Of a stretch of 25,407 nucleotides of DNA, positions 1 through 7,791 are shown in pieces; positions within the stretch are counted from its first letter, which is position 1, and every line of letters begins with the position of its first letter. Made by a program: the position numbers and the translations under genes. The stretch comes from an uncultured Eubacteriales bacterium (GTDB lineage Bacteria; Bacillota; Clostridia; Oscillospirales; Ruminococcaceae), in assembly GCA_959605275.1 (NCBI GenBank), contig CAUHFD010000012.1, positions 1 to 25,407 on the forward strand, in the 5' to 3' direction. Below the pieces are notes generated by a model that worked only from the letters and a program-made list of their open reading frames with translations, had not been told where the DNA came from and ran no database searches.

Positions 1-15
1 TTTATTTTTTCTTGC

Positions 16-60
16 AGGCTCTATTTGGTTTCCCCAACTTTTATTATAGAGCCTTTTTTA
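16..60 (+). terminator. Rho-independent terminator of a gene lying left of the window
   Basis: A perfect 9-bp stem (AGGCTCTAT at 16-24 with ATAGAGCCT at 46-54) is followed by a run of seven T. The T run is only on the right, so it serves plus-strand transcription coming from outside the window. Confidence 0.85.
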
Positions 61-131
61 TTTTGTATATAATAAACACAGAGAGCATGTATTTTTTTAC
101 ATTTTTCATTTTATGTTTTTTATATTTGATA

Positions 132-160
132 TTGATATCAGTAGTTATATATGATATAAT
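132..160 (+). promoter_or_regulatory. Sigma-A promoter for the EF-G-like gene
   Basis: TTGATA at 132-137, a 17-nt spacer and TATAAT at 155-160, with an extended -10 TG at 152-153. The start of transcription would be near 167, leaving a leader of about 270 nt before the ATG at 437. The region is AT-rich, so chance -10 matches are easy, but the spacing and both boxes are close to consensus. Confidence 0.6.
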
Positions 161-436
161 ATTTTTGTTAGTATTTATTATTTTATTTACTTTTTACAAA
201 CAATTAATAAGATATCCATAATGAAGATTTATATTTTCGCTATATTAAAGGATATTAATAAATCAACTGGATCGTATCATCATAAAAGCCTATAAGATTT
301 TCATATTTATATATCAGTTTGTTGTTTTCCTGAAAAATTTTTGCGGATGATTCGACGCAATGATATCGTTCGTGAAAAAAATGATTTTCAGGTGAATATA
401 TTATTTAGCAGGCAGACTGCAAAGGAGAGGATTTTT
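161..436 (+). promoter_or_regulatory. Long AT-rich leader of the EF-G-like gene
   Basis: No credible gene lies here. The only long structure I see is an 8-bp perfect arm pair (CCTGAAAA at 329-336 with TTTTCAGG at 385-392), extended inward by an ATTTTT/AAAAAT pairing, giving a hairpin of about 64 nt. It ends about 30 nt before the ribosome site at 423-430. Whether it regulates anything is unknown. It is not followed by a T run, so it is not an intrinsic terminator. Confidence 0.35.
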
Positions 437-2503
437 ATGAAACAGCATACCCCCGACACGATTAAAAATATTGCTTTGGTCGGACATGGCGGATCAGGAA
501 AGACTTCATTGGCAGAGGCAATGTTATTCTTCTCAAAAGCGACGGATAGGTTGGGGAAGATTGCTGATGGAAATACCGTTTGTGATTATGATACAGAGGA
601 AATCAAAAGAAAAATCAGTTTAAATATTGCGTTGGCACCCCTTGAGTATGAAGATGTCAAGATTAATTTAATTGATACTCCCGGTCTTTTTGACTTTGCA
701 GGAGGAATGGCAGAGGGTATCCGAGCCGCCGAAAATGTGTTAATTACGGTATCCGGAAAATCGGGTGTTACGGTCGGTGCGAAAAAAGCCTATGAAAAAG
801 CTGTGGCAGCCCATAAGTCCAGAATGTTTTTTGTTTCTAAAATGGATAATGAAAACGCAGACTTCTATAAGGTTTTGGAACAGTTAAAAGCGTCTTTCGG
901 ACCATCGGTATGCCCGTTGGTGGTACCTTATGTGGAGGACAGAAAGGTCCAGTGTTATATTGATCTTTTGAAGAGTAAAGCATATCGATATGAAAACGGC
1001 AAAGCAATTGAAGTGGATATGCCGGATATTAAACATCGCTATGAAGGCTTGATTGCTGCAATCAGCGAAGCGGTAGCAGAAACAGATGAAAATTTGTTTG
1101 AAAAGTATTTTTCAGGTGAGGAATTCACTCATGAGGAATTGCTTCTCGGCGTCAAAAAAGGAATTAAGGACGGCACCATCGCTCCGGTATTCTGCGGCTC
1201 TGCAGTTACTTTGGATGGAATTGAAATGTTGCTGCACAAAATCGTGAAATTGTTTTCATCAGCTGAAGACAGCGGGACAGAGACAGCAACCAAAAACGAT
1301 GGCACTGAGGTTACAGTTCCCTGTACGCAGAATGGATCAGCTGCGGCTTTCGTGTTCAAAACAGTTGCTGATCCCTTTGTGGGAAAGATGTCTTATGTGA
1401 AAGTAGTTTCCGGTGTCATCAAAAGTGATCAAACACTTTTGAATATGACAACCGAAACCCCGGAGAAGATAGGGAAAATACTGATTGTTAAAGGAAAAAA
1501 ACAGGAAGAAGTTTCGGAATTATCAGCGGGTGATATCGGAGTGTTGACCAAGCTCGGAGTTAAAACAGGTGATACTTTGTGTGAAGAAAAATTATCCTGT
1601 AAATTTGCAGGATACGAAGTACCTGCTCCGTGCTATACCATGGCAATCATAACCCAGAAGGGTGACGAGAGCAAAGTTGCAAACGGATTACATCGTTTGC
1701 TGGAAGAAGATCTTACCCTTGGGTTTGAGGTGAATAATGAAACGCACCAACAGTTGCTCAGCGGTCTGGGCGAACAGCACTTAGACGTTACTGTGGCTAA
1801 ATTGAAATCTAAATTCGGTGTAAGCGTGACCTTGGAGCCTCCAATCGTTGCCTATCGGGAAACCATTCGAAAAAAGGTGAAAGTAGAGGGAAAACACAAG
1901 AAGCAAACCGGTGGTCACGGTCAATATGGTCATGTGTGGATCGAGTTTGAGCCATATGACGGAGAGGATCTGTTGTTTGAAGAAAAAGTATTTGGCGGCG
2001 CGGTTCCGAAAGGATTTTTCCCTGCTGTTGAAAAAGGCTTGCGCGAGTGCATCCAAAAGGGTGTATTAGCCGGATATCCGGTAGTAGGATTAAAAGCGAC
2101 GTTGCTCGACGGCTCGTATCATCCGGTAGATTCTTCTGAAATGTCTTTTAAAATGGCAGCTACACTGGCTTATAAAGCAGGTTTACCGCAAGCATCTCCG
2201 GTCCTGCTGGAGCCGATAGGTTCTTTGAAAGTTTATGTGCCGGATGCCAATACCGGAGATATGATGGGTGAATTGAACAAACGGCGTGGCAGAGTGTTGG
2301 GAATGACGCCTCAGGGGAACGATATGACTTTGATCGAGGCGGAAGCACCTATCAGTGAGATGCACGATTTTACTACTTTGGTACGTCAAATGACACAAGG
2401 AAGCGGTTGGTTTACCTTTGTGTTCGAGCGCTATGAGCAGTTGCCGTCCAATTTAGAGGCATCTGTTATTGAGAACGCCAAAAAATTATTCGGAAACGCA
2501 TAA
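437..2503 (+). CDS. Elongation factor G-like translational GTPase (EF-G-2 type)
   Basis: A 688-residue GTPase of the EF-G superfamily. The P-loop GHGGSGKT is at residues 16-23, DTPG at 80-83, and a guanine-specificity motif SKMD at 134-137 where canonical EF-G has NKMD. Switch I carries Ser rather than Thr in the stretch around residues 58-63 (KRKISL). Domains II to V follow and the C-terminal half is well kept (GGHGQYGHV, SSEMSFKMA). This pattern fits the paralogous EF-G-like group, not the main fusA, which is normally beside rpsL/rpsG/tuf. The role is likely ribosome-associated but the exact step is not established. The start at 437 is set by AGGAGAGG at 423-430; an in-frame ATG at 347 and another start at 341 lack an SD. 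It is a single-gene unit ending at a two-way terminator. Confidence 0.88.
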   Translation: MKQHTPDTIKNIALVGHGGSGKTSLAEAMLFFSKATDRLGKIADGNTVCDYDTEEIKRKISLNIALAPLEYEDVKINLIDTPGLFDFAGGMAEGIRAAENVLITVSGKSGVTVGAKKAYEKAVAAHKSRMFFVSKMDNENADFYKVLEQLKASFGPSVCPLVVPYVEDRKVQCYIDLLKSKAYRYENGKAIEVDMPDIKHRYEGLIAAISEAVAETDENLFEKYFSGEEFTHEELLLGVKKGIKDGTIAPVFCGSAVTLDGIEMLLHKIVKLFSSAEDSGTETATKNDGTEVTVPCTQNGSAAAFVFKTVADPFVGKMSYVKVVSGVIKSDQTLLNMTTETPEKIGKILIVKGKKQEEVSELSAGDIGVLTKLGVKTGDTLCEEKLSCKFAGYEVPAPCYTMAIITQKGDESKVANGLHRLLEEDLTLGFEVNNETHQQLLSGLGEQHLDVTVAKLKSKFGVSVTLEPPIVAYRETIRKKVKVEGKHKKQTGGHGQYGHVWIEFEPYDGEDLLFEEKVFGGAVPKGFFPAVEKGLRECIQKGVLAGYPVVGLKATLLDGSYHPVDSSEMSFKMAATLAYKAGLPQASPVLLEPIGSLKVYVPDANTGDMMGELNKRRGRVLGMTPQGNDMTLIEAEAPISEMHDFTTLVRQMTQGSGWFTFVFERYEQLPSNLEASVIENAKKLFGNA

Positions 2504-2529
2504 TCTAATAAACAACTGAAATAAAAAAT

Positions 2530-2603
2530 CCCTTTCTTATTCATTGATGCCTGCTGAACAAATTGACTTGTTCAGAGAGCATTCATTAAGAAAGGGTTTT
2601 TTT
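2530..2603. terminator. Two-way terminator between convergent genes
   Basis: CCCTTTCTTA (2530-2539) pairs with TAAGAAAGGG (2587-2596). An inner CTGAACAA/TTGTTCAG stem closes a 6-nt loop. A seven-T run follows on the plus strand, and an A run at 2523-2528 gives the U tract for the minus strand. It serves both the EF-G-like gene and the lysozyme gene. Confidence 0.9.
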
Positions 2604-2643
2604 ATTGTGTTGCATAAGCAAAATAAAACACTATATTTTATAG

Positions 2644-4074
2644 TTATTTCAGATGATTCCAACCGTTTTGCTTGATATAATCGGGGTAATCGAATAATCC
2701 GACATTGCGGTCCACGTTTCCGGAAATGCCGGCGACGGTACCTTTGGAAGTGTATTGCCACATGCGGTAAGCGCCTTTATAAGTCGGACCGCCGGTTGTG
2801 TAATGGGCAACCCAGACATCAAAAGCGGAAAGTGCAGACATATTCAATTGATTATTCAGCCAACTGGTGCTGGCATATATACCGGGATAATATCCGAGTG
2901 ATTTGATTTTGTTGCAGAAAGCAAGCGCTGTTTCAGTTCGCTGCGTTTTGGTTAATTTATCGGCACGACCTGTACCGCTCGGTGTGCTGGTAGACATCTC
3001 CGTATCAAAATAAATCGGATAGGTTAACTTTTTCTTTCCTGCTGCAGTCCAAGCAGTGTTCTGTTTCGCCTCATTGATCCATTCTACGACTTTGACTGCC
3101 TCTTCTTCTGCTTCTGCTTTGGTAGTTGCTTGGGTAAAGAAGTAAAGCCCACAGTCAATGCCTACATTGGTTGCGTTGATAATATTTTGCAAAAATTTAG
3201 GATCTTTTGCGATCGTTCCCGCAGAGCCATAACCACGGTATCCGATGCGGATGATGGCAAATTCCACGCCGTCATTTTTCACTTTGTTCCAATCGATATC
3301 TCCCTGGAATTTCGAAACGTCAATGCCGACTTTGGAAGAAAGCACACCGCTGCCGTCAAAGTAATAGGTTACACCGTTTGCTGTTTGGTAACCGGTAACC
3401 GGCTTGCTGTTTTGGTACAAATAGGTCTTCCCTTCATAGGTATACCATCCGTTTGCAGGAGGATTAAACGGCGGTGCAGAGGAGGTGGTATTGGAACTGC
3501 TTAAAACACTGCTTGTATGTACGCTTGAACTGCTGCTTGTAGCGGATGAAGAAATCACAGAAGAAAGATCAGCCCCCGAAGACGGCAGAAGAGAGCCTGA
3601 GGAGATAGCAGAAGGAACGGAAGCAGTTGTCGATGAATTCGGCAAGGAAGAAGACTTCGAAGTGGTCACCGATGAACTCGATATGGCAGAAGAAACCGCA
3701 ATATTTGAAGAAGCGGGAGGAATGATTACGGTGTCTTCCGGCGCCTTGTCGTTATCGGTATCTTCAGAATGGGAAGGTGCCATCGGATCTTCCGGATCAT
3801 CCAGGCTGCCGACATCCTTGTCGTTATCTACGATAATGAGATTTCCTTTTCCTCCCGAAATACTGCCGGAGAAAACATTGTCTTTCGATTCGCTGCTTGA
3901 TAACACAGAACTATTATTTTCCGAATCAGTATCAGAGGAAATGGTCGTACCTACGGCAGAAGAAATATTCAGTCCGGCAGGAGTGCTGTCGACGATTGGG
4001 CTGCAGCCGATTAAAGTGATAATTGTGCCTGAAATGAACAAAGATGTCAGGGTTTTGGTTACCCCGATGCGCAT
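2644..4074 (-). CDS. GH25 lysozyme-like lipoprotein with a Ser-rich linker and a wall-binding repeat
   Basis: A 476-residue predicted cell-surface muramidase. Residues 1-24 form a lipoprotein signal ending in the lipobox LIGC, with lipidated Cys24. A long low-complexity Ser/Thr/Asp linker spans about 28-200. A choline/glucan-binding-type repeat follows at 209-247 (GWYTYEGKTYLY, then GVTYYFDGSG). The GH25 domain runs from about 249 to 476 with GIDVSKFQG, the catalytic Asp-x-Glu in YFDTE (357-359) and the terminal NVDRNVG. It would cleave the MurNAc-GlcNAc bond of peptidoglycan outside the membrane. The start at 4074 has AAGGAG seven bases upstream and places the signal peptide at the N-terminus; the longer reading frame to 4167 runs into prmA. 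It lies 26 bases after prmA and is probably cotranscribed with it. Confidence 0.93.
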   Translation of the reverse strand: MRIGVTKTLTSLFISGTIITLIGCSPIVDSTPAGLNISSAVGTTISSDTDSENNSSVLSSSESKDNVFSGSISGGKGNLIIVDNDKDVGSLDDPEDPMAPSHSEDTDNDKAPEDTVIIPPASSNIAVSSAISSSSVTTSKSSSLPNSSTTASVPSAISSGSLLPSSGADLSSVISSSATSSSSSVHTSSVLSSSNTTSSAPPFNPPANGWYTYEGKTYLYQNSKPVTGYQTANGVTYYFDGSGVLSSKVGIDVSKFQGDIDWNKVKNDGVEFAIIRIGYRGYGSAGTIAKDPKFLQNIINATNVGIDCGLYFFTQATTKAEAEEEAVKVVEWINEAKQNTAWTAAGKKKLTYPIYFDTEMSTSTPSGTGRADKLTKTQRTETALAFCNKIKSLGYYPGIYASTSWLNNQLNMSALSAFDVWVAHYTTGGPTYKGAYRMWQYTSKGTVAGISGNVDRNVGLFDYPDYIKQNGWNHLK

Positions 4075-4100
4075 AGAATTTCTCCTTAAACAAAAATGAT

Positions 4101-5018
4101 TTACAAGGTAAAAGCGGCGGCTACCCAACCTCTTTCCCGTAGTGTAGTGACATGTTTTAAACCGCATTCTGACATCGCGTTCATGACTTCCGACTCTCTT
4201 GGCTCAATGATACCGGAACAAAGCAATATTGATCCGCTTTTCATAAACGAGCAAATATCATGTGACATTCGGATGATAACGTCGGCGACAATATTAGCGC
4301 AAATCACATCATATTTTCCTTCTACCTTTTCGGTAAGATCACCGCATATCAGTTGAAGCTTGTCCGACACTTGGTTTCGATCGGCGTTTTCTTGTGCAAC
4401 CTTAACGGCAAGCTCATCAATATCCACTCCGACAGCGGATTTTGCGCCGAGCAACAAGGCGGTGATTGCCAGGATACCGCTACCGCATCCGACATCCAGT
4501 ATATGGGTTTCGGGGGTGATGTAGTTTTCCAGCAACTGCATGCATAGGCGGGTGGTTTCGTGCGTGCCGGTTCCGAATGCCATGCCGGGATCCAGTGTAA
4601 TTTTGACATCTTCCTCATTTTGATCACAGCTTTCCCAAGAGGGACAGATAATAATCTTCTTTCCGACCCGAATCGGATGGTAATATTTTTTCCATTCGTT
4701 TGACCAGTCTTCTTCTTGTATGGAATCCGTATCCAAGTCAAAAAGAATACCGGAAAGAGCAAGCTGTTCTTTCAGGTAGGCAACAGCTTCTGCCGGGTTT
4801 TCTTCCGGGCTGATGTAAATGTGGATGATGGCATGACTGCGATCGCTTTTGAGTAGGTCTTCATCAATTAAATCGATGTGAGCGATTTCTTCCACTTCTG
4901 ATTCTAAATGGGAATAATCTTCAATATAAATCCCGTAGGGAACGGTCATTTGAGCAATGGCAGCAGCCGTTTCAATATCTTTTACCGGAATTTTAATTTT
5001 AATTTCGGTCCAGTTCAT
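4101..5018 (-). CDS. prmA: Ribosomal protein L11 methyltransferase PrmA
   Basis: A 305-residue SAM-dependent methyltransferase that trimethylates ribosomal protein L11 in the cytoplasm. The N-terminal substrate-recognition domain covers about 1-100. The catalytic domain shows DPGMAFGTGTHETT, then motif I DVGCGSGILAI and the post-motif CANIVADVI. Length and motifs are typical. Two in-frame ATGs are possible. The one at 5030 directly abuts AAAGGA, which is too close for an SD, while the one at 5018 gives MNWTEIKI, matching the usual PrmA N-terminus, so I use 5018. A 40-codon ORF upstream ends in an ATGA overlap with the 5030 ATG, which would favour that start if it is translated. It heads a likely two-gene unit with the GH25 lipoprotein. 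Confidence 0.95.
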   Translation of the reverse strand: MNWTEIKIKIPVKDIETAAAIAQMTVPYGIYIEDYSHLESEVEEIAHIDLIDEDLLKSDRSHAIIHIYISPEENPAEAVAYLKEQLALSGILFDLDTDSIQEEDWSNEWKKYYHPIRVGKKIIICPSWESCDQNEEDVKITLDPGMAFGTGTHETTRLCMQLLENYITPETHILDVGCGSGILAITALLLGAKSAVGVDIDELAVKVAQENADRNQVSDKLQLICGDLTEKVEGKYDVICANIVADVIIRMSHDICSFMKSGSILLCSGIIEPRESEVMNAMSECGLKHVTTLRERGWVAAAFTL

Positions 5019-5026
5019 TGTTATGA

Positions 5027-5149
5027 TCATTCCTTTCTGAGCTTCTGTGTGTTATTTGGACAAACCATGTGCAAACCAAAATTTTGGATTGCCGCTTGCC
5101 GAAAATTACAAAAGCGGAGCATCGCAGGAATGCGGTGCATTTCTTTCAT
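5027..5149 (-). CDS. Possible 40-residue upstream ORF ahead of prmA
   Basis: A short frame starting MKEMHRIP with AGGA eight bases upstream, lying inside the prmA leader. Its TGA overlaps the ATG at 5030 as ATGA. An earlier ATG at 5164 would add five residues. I recognise no family; the peptide is basic with several Cys and has no clear membrane segment. It may be a coupled leader peptide or simply open by chance in a 170-nt leader. Confidence 0.25.
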   Translation of the reverse strand: MKEMHRIPAMLRFCNFRQAAIQNFGLHMVCPNNTQKLRKE

Positions 5150-5195
5150 ACTGATTTTCCTCATAGCTTTCCGTTTATAAATGTTGACATCATTT

Positions 5196-5224
5196 ATTAT
5201 ACAAAAAATTGTTGATAATTGCAA
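5196..5224 (-). promoter_or_regulatory. Promoter for prmA and the GH25 gene
   Basis: Reading the minus strand, TTGCAA (5224-5219), a 17-nt spacer and TATAAT (5201-5196). Transcription would start near 5189. It is divergent from the ylxM promoter about 33 bases away, so the two could share control. Confidence 0.6.
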
Positions 5225-5256
5225 ATGTTTCTTTTTGAAAATGTAAAGAAAAATAC

Positions 5257-5285
5257 TTGACAAAGCATATTACGTCGGTTATAAT
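5257..5285 (+). promoter_or_regulatory. Consensus sigma-A promoter of the ylxM-ffh operon
   Basis: TTGACA at 5257-5262, exactly 17 bases, then TATAAT at 5280-5285. Both boxes are perfect consensus. The leader to the ylxM ATG is about 55 nt. Confidence 0.9.
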
Positions 5286-5347
5286 AATACAGGTGTAAAG
5301 AAAAAAGATTTACAGACGTGCTGATCTTCGACAGGAAGGAAATAGCA

Positions 5348-5719
5348 ATGAGCAAGAATCTTGAGATTTCCGTTTTGCTTGATTATTATGGCGGTATGCT
5401 GACCGATAAGCAGCGGGACGTGATTGATTTATATTATAATCAGGATTTGTCTTTGGCAGAAATTGCCGAACATGAAAAAATTTCCAGACAGGGTGTGCGT
5501 GACAATATTAAGCGCGGCGAGGCATATTTGCTGGAACTGGAAGAAAACTTGCATTTGGCGAAGCAGACGGCATCTCTGTTGGTTTTATTGGAAGACATAC
5601 AGCACAGAAATCGGGAAATTTATCGCATCAATGAGGAAAACAAATATTCTGCCGAAATTAAAGATAATGCGGTTGTCATAGAGAATAAGCTGAAAACTTT
5701 TTTGAAGGAATATGAGTAA
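5348..5719 (+). CDS. ylxM: YlxM/p13-family SRP-associated HTH protein
   Basis: A 123-residue protein of the UPF0122 (YlxM/p13) family. The N-terminal half is a sigma-4-like helix-turn-helix (LDYYGGMLTDKQRDVIDLYY, then LSLAEIAEHEKISRQGVRDNI), followed by a charged coiled-coil-prone tail. The family sits next to ffh in Gram-positive bacteria and is linked to signal recognition particle function; direct DNA binding is not proven. The start at 5348 has AGGAAGGA at 5333-5340; an in-frame ATG at 5318 lacks an SD. It lies 18 bases before ffh and is the first gene of the operon. Confidence 0.92.
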   Translation: MSKNLEISVLLDYYGGMLTDKQRDVIDLYYNQDLSLAEIAEHEKISRQGVRDNIKRGEAYLLELEENLHLAKQTASLLVLLEDIQHRNREIYRINEENKYSAEIKDNAVVIENKLKTFLKEYE

Positions 5720-5737
5720 TCTACGGGAAAGGCGGAG

Positions 5738-7099
5738 ATGCTGGTGGCGTTTGAGGGATTGTCAGATAAACTGGCGGCTGTTTTTAAGCGGCTGAAGTCC
5801 AAAGGAAAATTGTCGGAAAGCGATGTAAAGCTGGCGATGCGGGAAGTCCGCTTTGCTTTGCTGGAAGCGGACGTTAACTATAAAGTGGTCAAAGATTTTG
5901 TTTCGAAGGTAAGCGAACGTTGTGTAGGAGCAGAAGTTTTGGAAAGCTTGACTCCGGCGCAGCAGGTGATAAAAATTGTAAACGAGGAACTGTGCGCGTT
6001 GATGGGCAACGGCAATGCACGGATTCATTTTCCTTCCAAACCGCCTTGCATTGTGATGATGTGCGGCTTGCAGGGAAGCGGTAAAACCACTCACTCTGCC
6101 AAGCTGGCAAAATATTATAAAAAAGAAGGCTATCGACCCTTGTTGGTTGCATGCGACGTCTACCGTCCGGCAGCAATCCAACAGCTAAAAGTGGTTGGGG
6201 AACAAGCGGGAGTCAGCGTTTTTGAACAGGGACAGATTGATCCTGTTAAAATTGCAGAAAACGCCATTAAGCATGCGAAAGACCACGGCAATGACCTTGT
6301 CATTCTGGATACTGCCGGTCGTCTGCATATTGATGAGGAATTGATGAATGAACTTAAGCGAGTGAAAGCATCGGTAGAGCCAACCGAAATTTTGCTGGTA
6401 GTTGATGCAATGACGGGACAGGATGCAGTCAATGTGGCGTCTTCTTTTGATGAGGTGCTTGGCATCGACGGCGTCATTTTGACCAAGCTCGATGGCGATA
6501 CTCGTGGCGGTGCGGCGCTTTCGGTGCTTGCGGTTACCGGAAAGCCGGTAAAATTTGCCGGTATGGGCGAGAAGTTGGATGATCTGGAGCCATTCCATCC
6601 GGAACGGATGGCGTCCCGTATTTTGGGCATGGGCGATGTTCTGACTTTGATTGAAAAGGCGCAGACGCAGGTTGATGAAAAAGAAGCCATGAAAATGGCG
6701 CAGAAAATAAAGGATAACAGTTTTGATATGAACGACCTGCTGGAACAGATGCGGCAGATCAAAAAAATGGGTCCGCTTAAGCAGATTATGTCGATGCTTC
6801 CCGGCGTCGGTAATCAGCTTAAGGATGTTGACGTTGATGATAAGCAGTTATACCGCATTGAGGCGATCATTACATCTATGACAATAAAGGAACGGGAAAA
6901 GCCGGCTATTATCAATCCGAGCCGCAAACGCCGGATCGCTGCGGGCAGCGGTACTAGGGTAGAGGATGTTAATCGGTTGCTAAAGCAGTTTGAACAGATG
7001 CAAAAAATGATGAAGATGATGGGCGGCAAAAACGGCAAGGGAAAGCGCAGAATGATGATGCCCCCGAACATGTCCGGAATGCCGGGCATGCCGAGATAG
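5738..7099 (+). CDS. ffh: Signal recognition particle GTPase Ffh (SRP54)
   Basis: Ffh binds signal sequences of nascent membrane and secreted proteins, assembles with SRP RNA and docks on FtsY. The N domain covers about 1-95. The G domain has GLQGSGKTT (110-118), DTAGR (191-195) and TKLDGD (249-254). The C-terminal Met-rich M domain ends in MPPNMSGMPGMPR. The 453-residue length is normal. Two starts are possible: ATG 5738 with AAGG five bases upstream, or GTG 5744 with GGAG six bases upstream. The GTG start gives MAFEGLSDKL, the exact family N-terminus, so it may be the true one. No SRP RNA gene or ftsY was seen in the window. Confidence 0.97.
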   Translation: MLVAFEGLSDKLAAVFKRLKSKGKLSESDVKLAMREVRFALLEADVNYKVVKDFVSKVSERCVGAEVLESLTPAQQVIKIVNEELCALMGNGNARIHFPSKPPCIVMMCGLQGSGKTTHSAKLAKYYKKEGYRPLLVACDVYRPAAIQQLKVVGEQAGVSVFEQGQIDPVKIAENAIKHAKDHGNDLVILDTAGRLHIDEELMNELKRVKASVEPTEILLVVDAMTGQDAVNVASSFDEVLGIDGVILTKLDGDTRGGAALSVLAVTGKPVKFAGMGEKLDDLEPFHPERMASRILGMGDVLTLIEKAQTQVDEKEAMKMAQKIKDNSFDMNDLLEQMRQIKKMGPLKQIMSMLPGVGNQLKDVDVDDKQLYRIEAIITSMTIKEREKPAIINPSRKRRIAAGSGTRVEDVNRLLKQFEQMQKMMKMMGGKNGKGKRRMMMPPNMSGMPGMPR

Positions 7100-7110
7100 T
7101 GAACGGTATT

Positions 7111-7139
7111 TTCCAAGCTTTTGTTTGGTGAGATATAAT
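7111..7139 (+). promoter_or_regulatory. Weak candidate internal promoter before rpsP
   Basis: TATAAT at 7134-7139 sits 17 bases after a poor -35 (TTCCAA). The rpsP ribosome site follows almost at once, so a start near 7146 would give a very short leader. It may be chance. Confidence 0.25.
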
Positions 7140-7163
7140 TTTTTTACAGGAGGTGACAGTAAG

Positions 7164-7400
7164 ATGGCTGTTAAAATTAGATTACGCCGTATGGGTGCTA
7201 AAAAAGCTCCTTTTTACCGTATTGTTGTTGCAGATTCCAGATATCCGAGAGATGGTCGGTTTATTGAAGAGTTGGGATATTATGACCCGACGAAAGAGCC
7301 TTCCGTTGTGAAGATCGATATGGAAAAAGCGCAAAAATGGATTGCAAATGGTGCACAACCGACCGACACCGTGAAGAAATTGTTGAAAAACAATGACTAA
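7164..7400 (+). CDS. rpsP: 30S ribosomal protein S16
   Basis: A 78-residue S16 with the family N-terminus MAVKIRLRRMGAKKAPFYRIVVADSR and the GYYDP segment. It is a small-subunit assembly protein of the 5' domain. The start is fixed by AGGAGGTGA at 7149-7157; the frame upstream to 7125 is noncoding leader. It lies 64 bases after ffh and 47 before khpA in the usual order. Confidence 0.97.
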   Translation: MAVKIRLRRMGAKKAPFYRIVVADSRYPRDGRFIEELGYYDPTKEPSVVKIDMEKAQKWIANGAQPTDTVKKLLKNND

Positions 7401-7447
7401 GACGATTCGGATTTGTCCGCAAACTTTAGAATGATGGAGATTTCGTC

Positions 7448-7681
7448 ATGAAAGATTTGTTAGTTACCATAGCCAAAGGTCTGGTTGACGATAAGGACGC
7501 TGTTACCGTGACCGTAGACGAGCCGAATGCAGAAGGGATTATTGTATACCATCTGCATGTTGCGCCGGACGATATGGGCAGAGTCATCGGCAAACAGGGC
7601 AGGATTGCGAAAGCAATTCGTGTTGTGATGCGTGCCGGTGCAAACCGCACGAATGAGAAAATTGCGGTTGAAATCGACTGA
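7448..7681 (+). CDS. khpA: KH-domain RNA-binding protein KhpA
   Basis: A 77-residue single KH domain of the YlqC/KhpA family. The RNA-binding GxxG loop is GKQG in DDMGRVIGKQGRIAKAIR. Homologues work with KhpB in RNA binding and influence cell division in streptococci. A GGAG at 7436-7439 precedes the ATG. The stop TGA overlaps an ATG (TGATG at 7679-7683) that opens a frame continuous with rimM, but the rimM start is probably further down. Confidence 0.93.
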   Translation: MKDLLVTIAKGLVDDKDAVTVTVDEPNAEGIIVYHLHVAPDDMGRVIGKQGRIAKAIRVVMRAGANRTNEKIAVEID

Positions 7682-7699
7682 TGTACACAATGTCAGGTA

Positions 7700-7729
7700 A
7701 ATGCCTTTCGGCTTGTGCCGAAGGGCATT
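7700..7729 (+). other. Strong hairpin between khpA and rimM
   Basis: A 13-bp stem with one G-U pair (AATGCCTTTCGGC at 7700-7712, GCCGAAGGGCATT at 7717-7729) closes a TTGT loop. No T run follows, so it is unlikely to be an efficient terminator. It could be an mRNA processing or stability site that tunes rimM-trmD against upstream genes. Confidence 0.6.
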
Positions 7730-7791
7730 GCTGTTATTGTGTCATTTCTATTGCACGGTTTTGTGAGGAATATATTCGGATCGGGAAAGGA

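Noticed and set aside
12..221. 69-residue open frame in the first 220 bases
   Set aside because: It starts inside a terminator hairpin, has no SD and encodes only Phe/Ile/Leu/Tyr-rich residues as expected from AT-rich noncoding DNA.
3485..4099. 204-residue plus-strand frame opposite the lysozyme linker
   Set aside because: It is the mirror of the Ser-rich low-complexity coding stretch of the GH25 lipoprotein; it has no SD or family resemblance.
6160..6762. 200-residue minus-strand frame inside ffh
   Set aside because: It is antisense to the conserved GTPase domain; its Ser-rich composition is what the complement of ffh codons gives.
7681..7791. Upstream extension of rimM from the ATG overlapping the khpA stop
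   Set aside because: The added 37 residues are Cys-rich, unlike RimM, and the stretch contains a strong hairpin; family alignment starts near 7792-7804.
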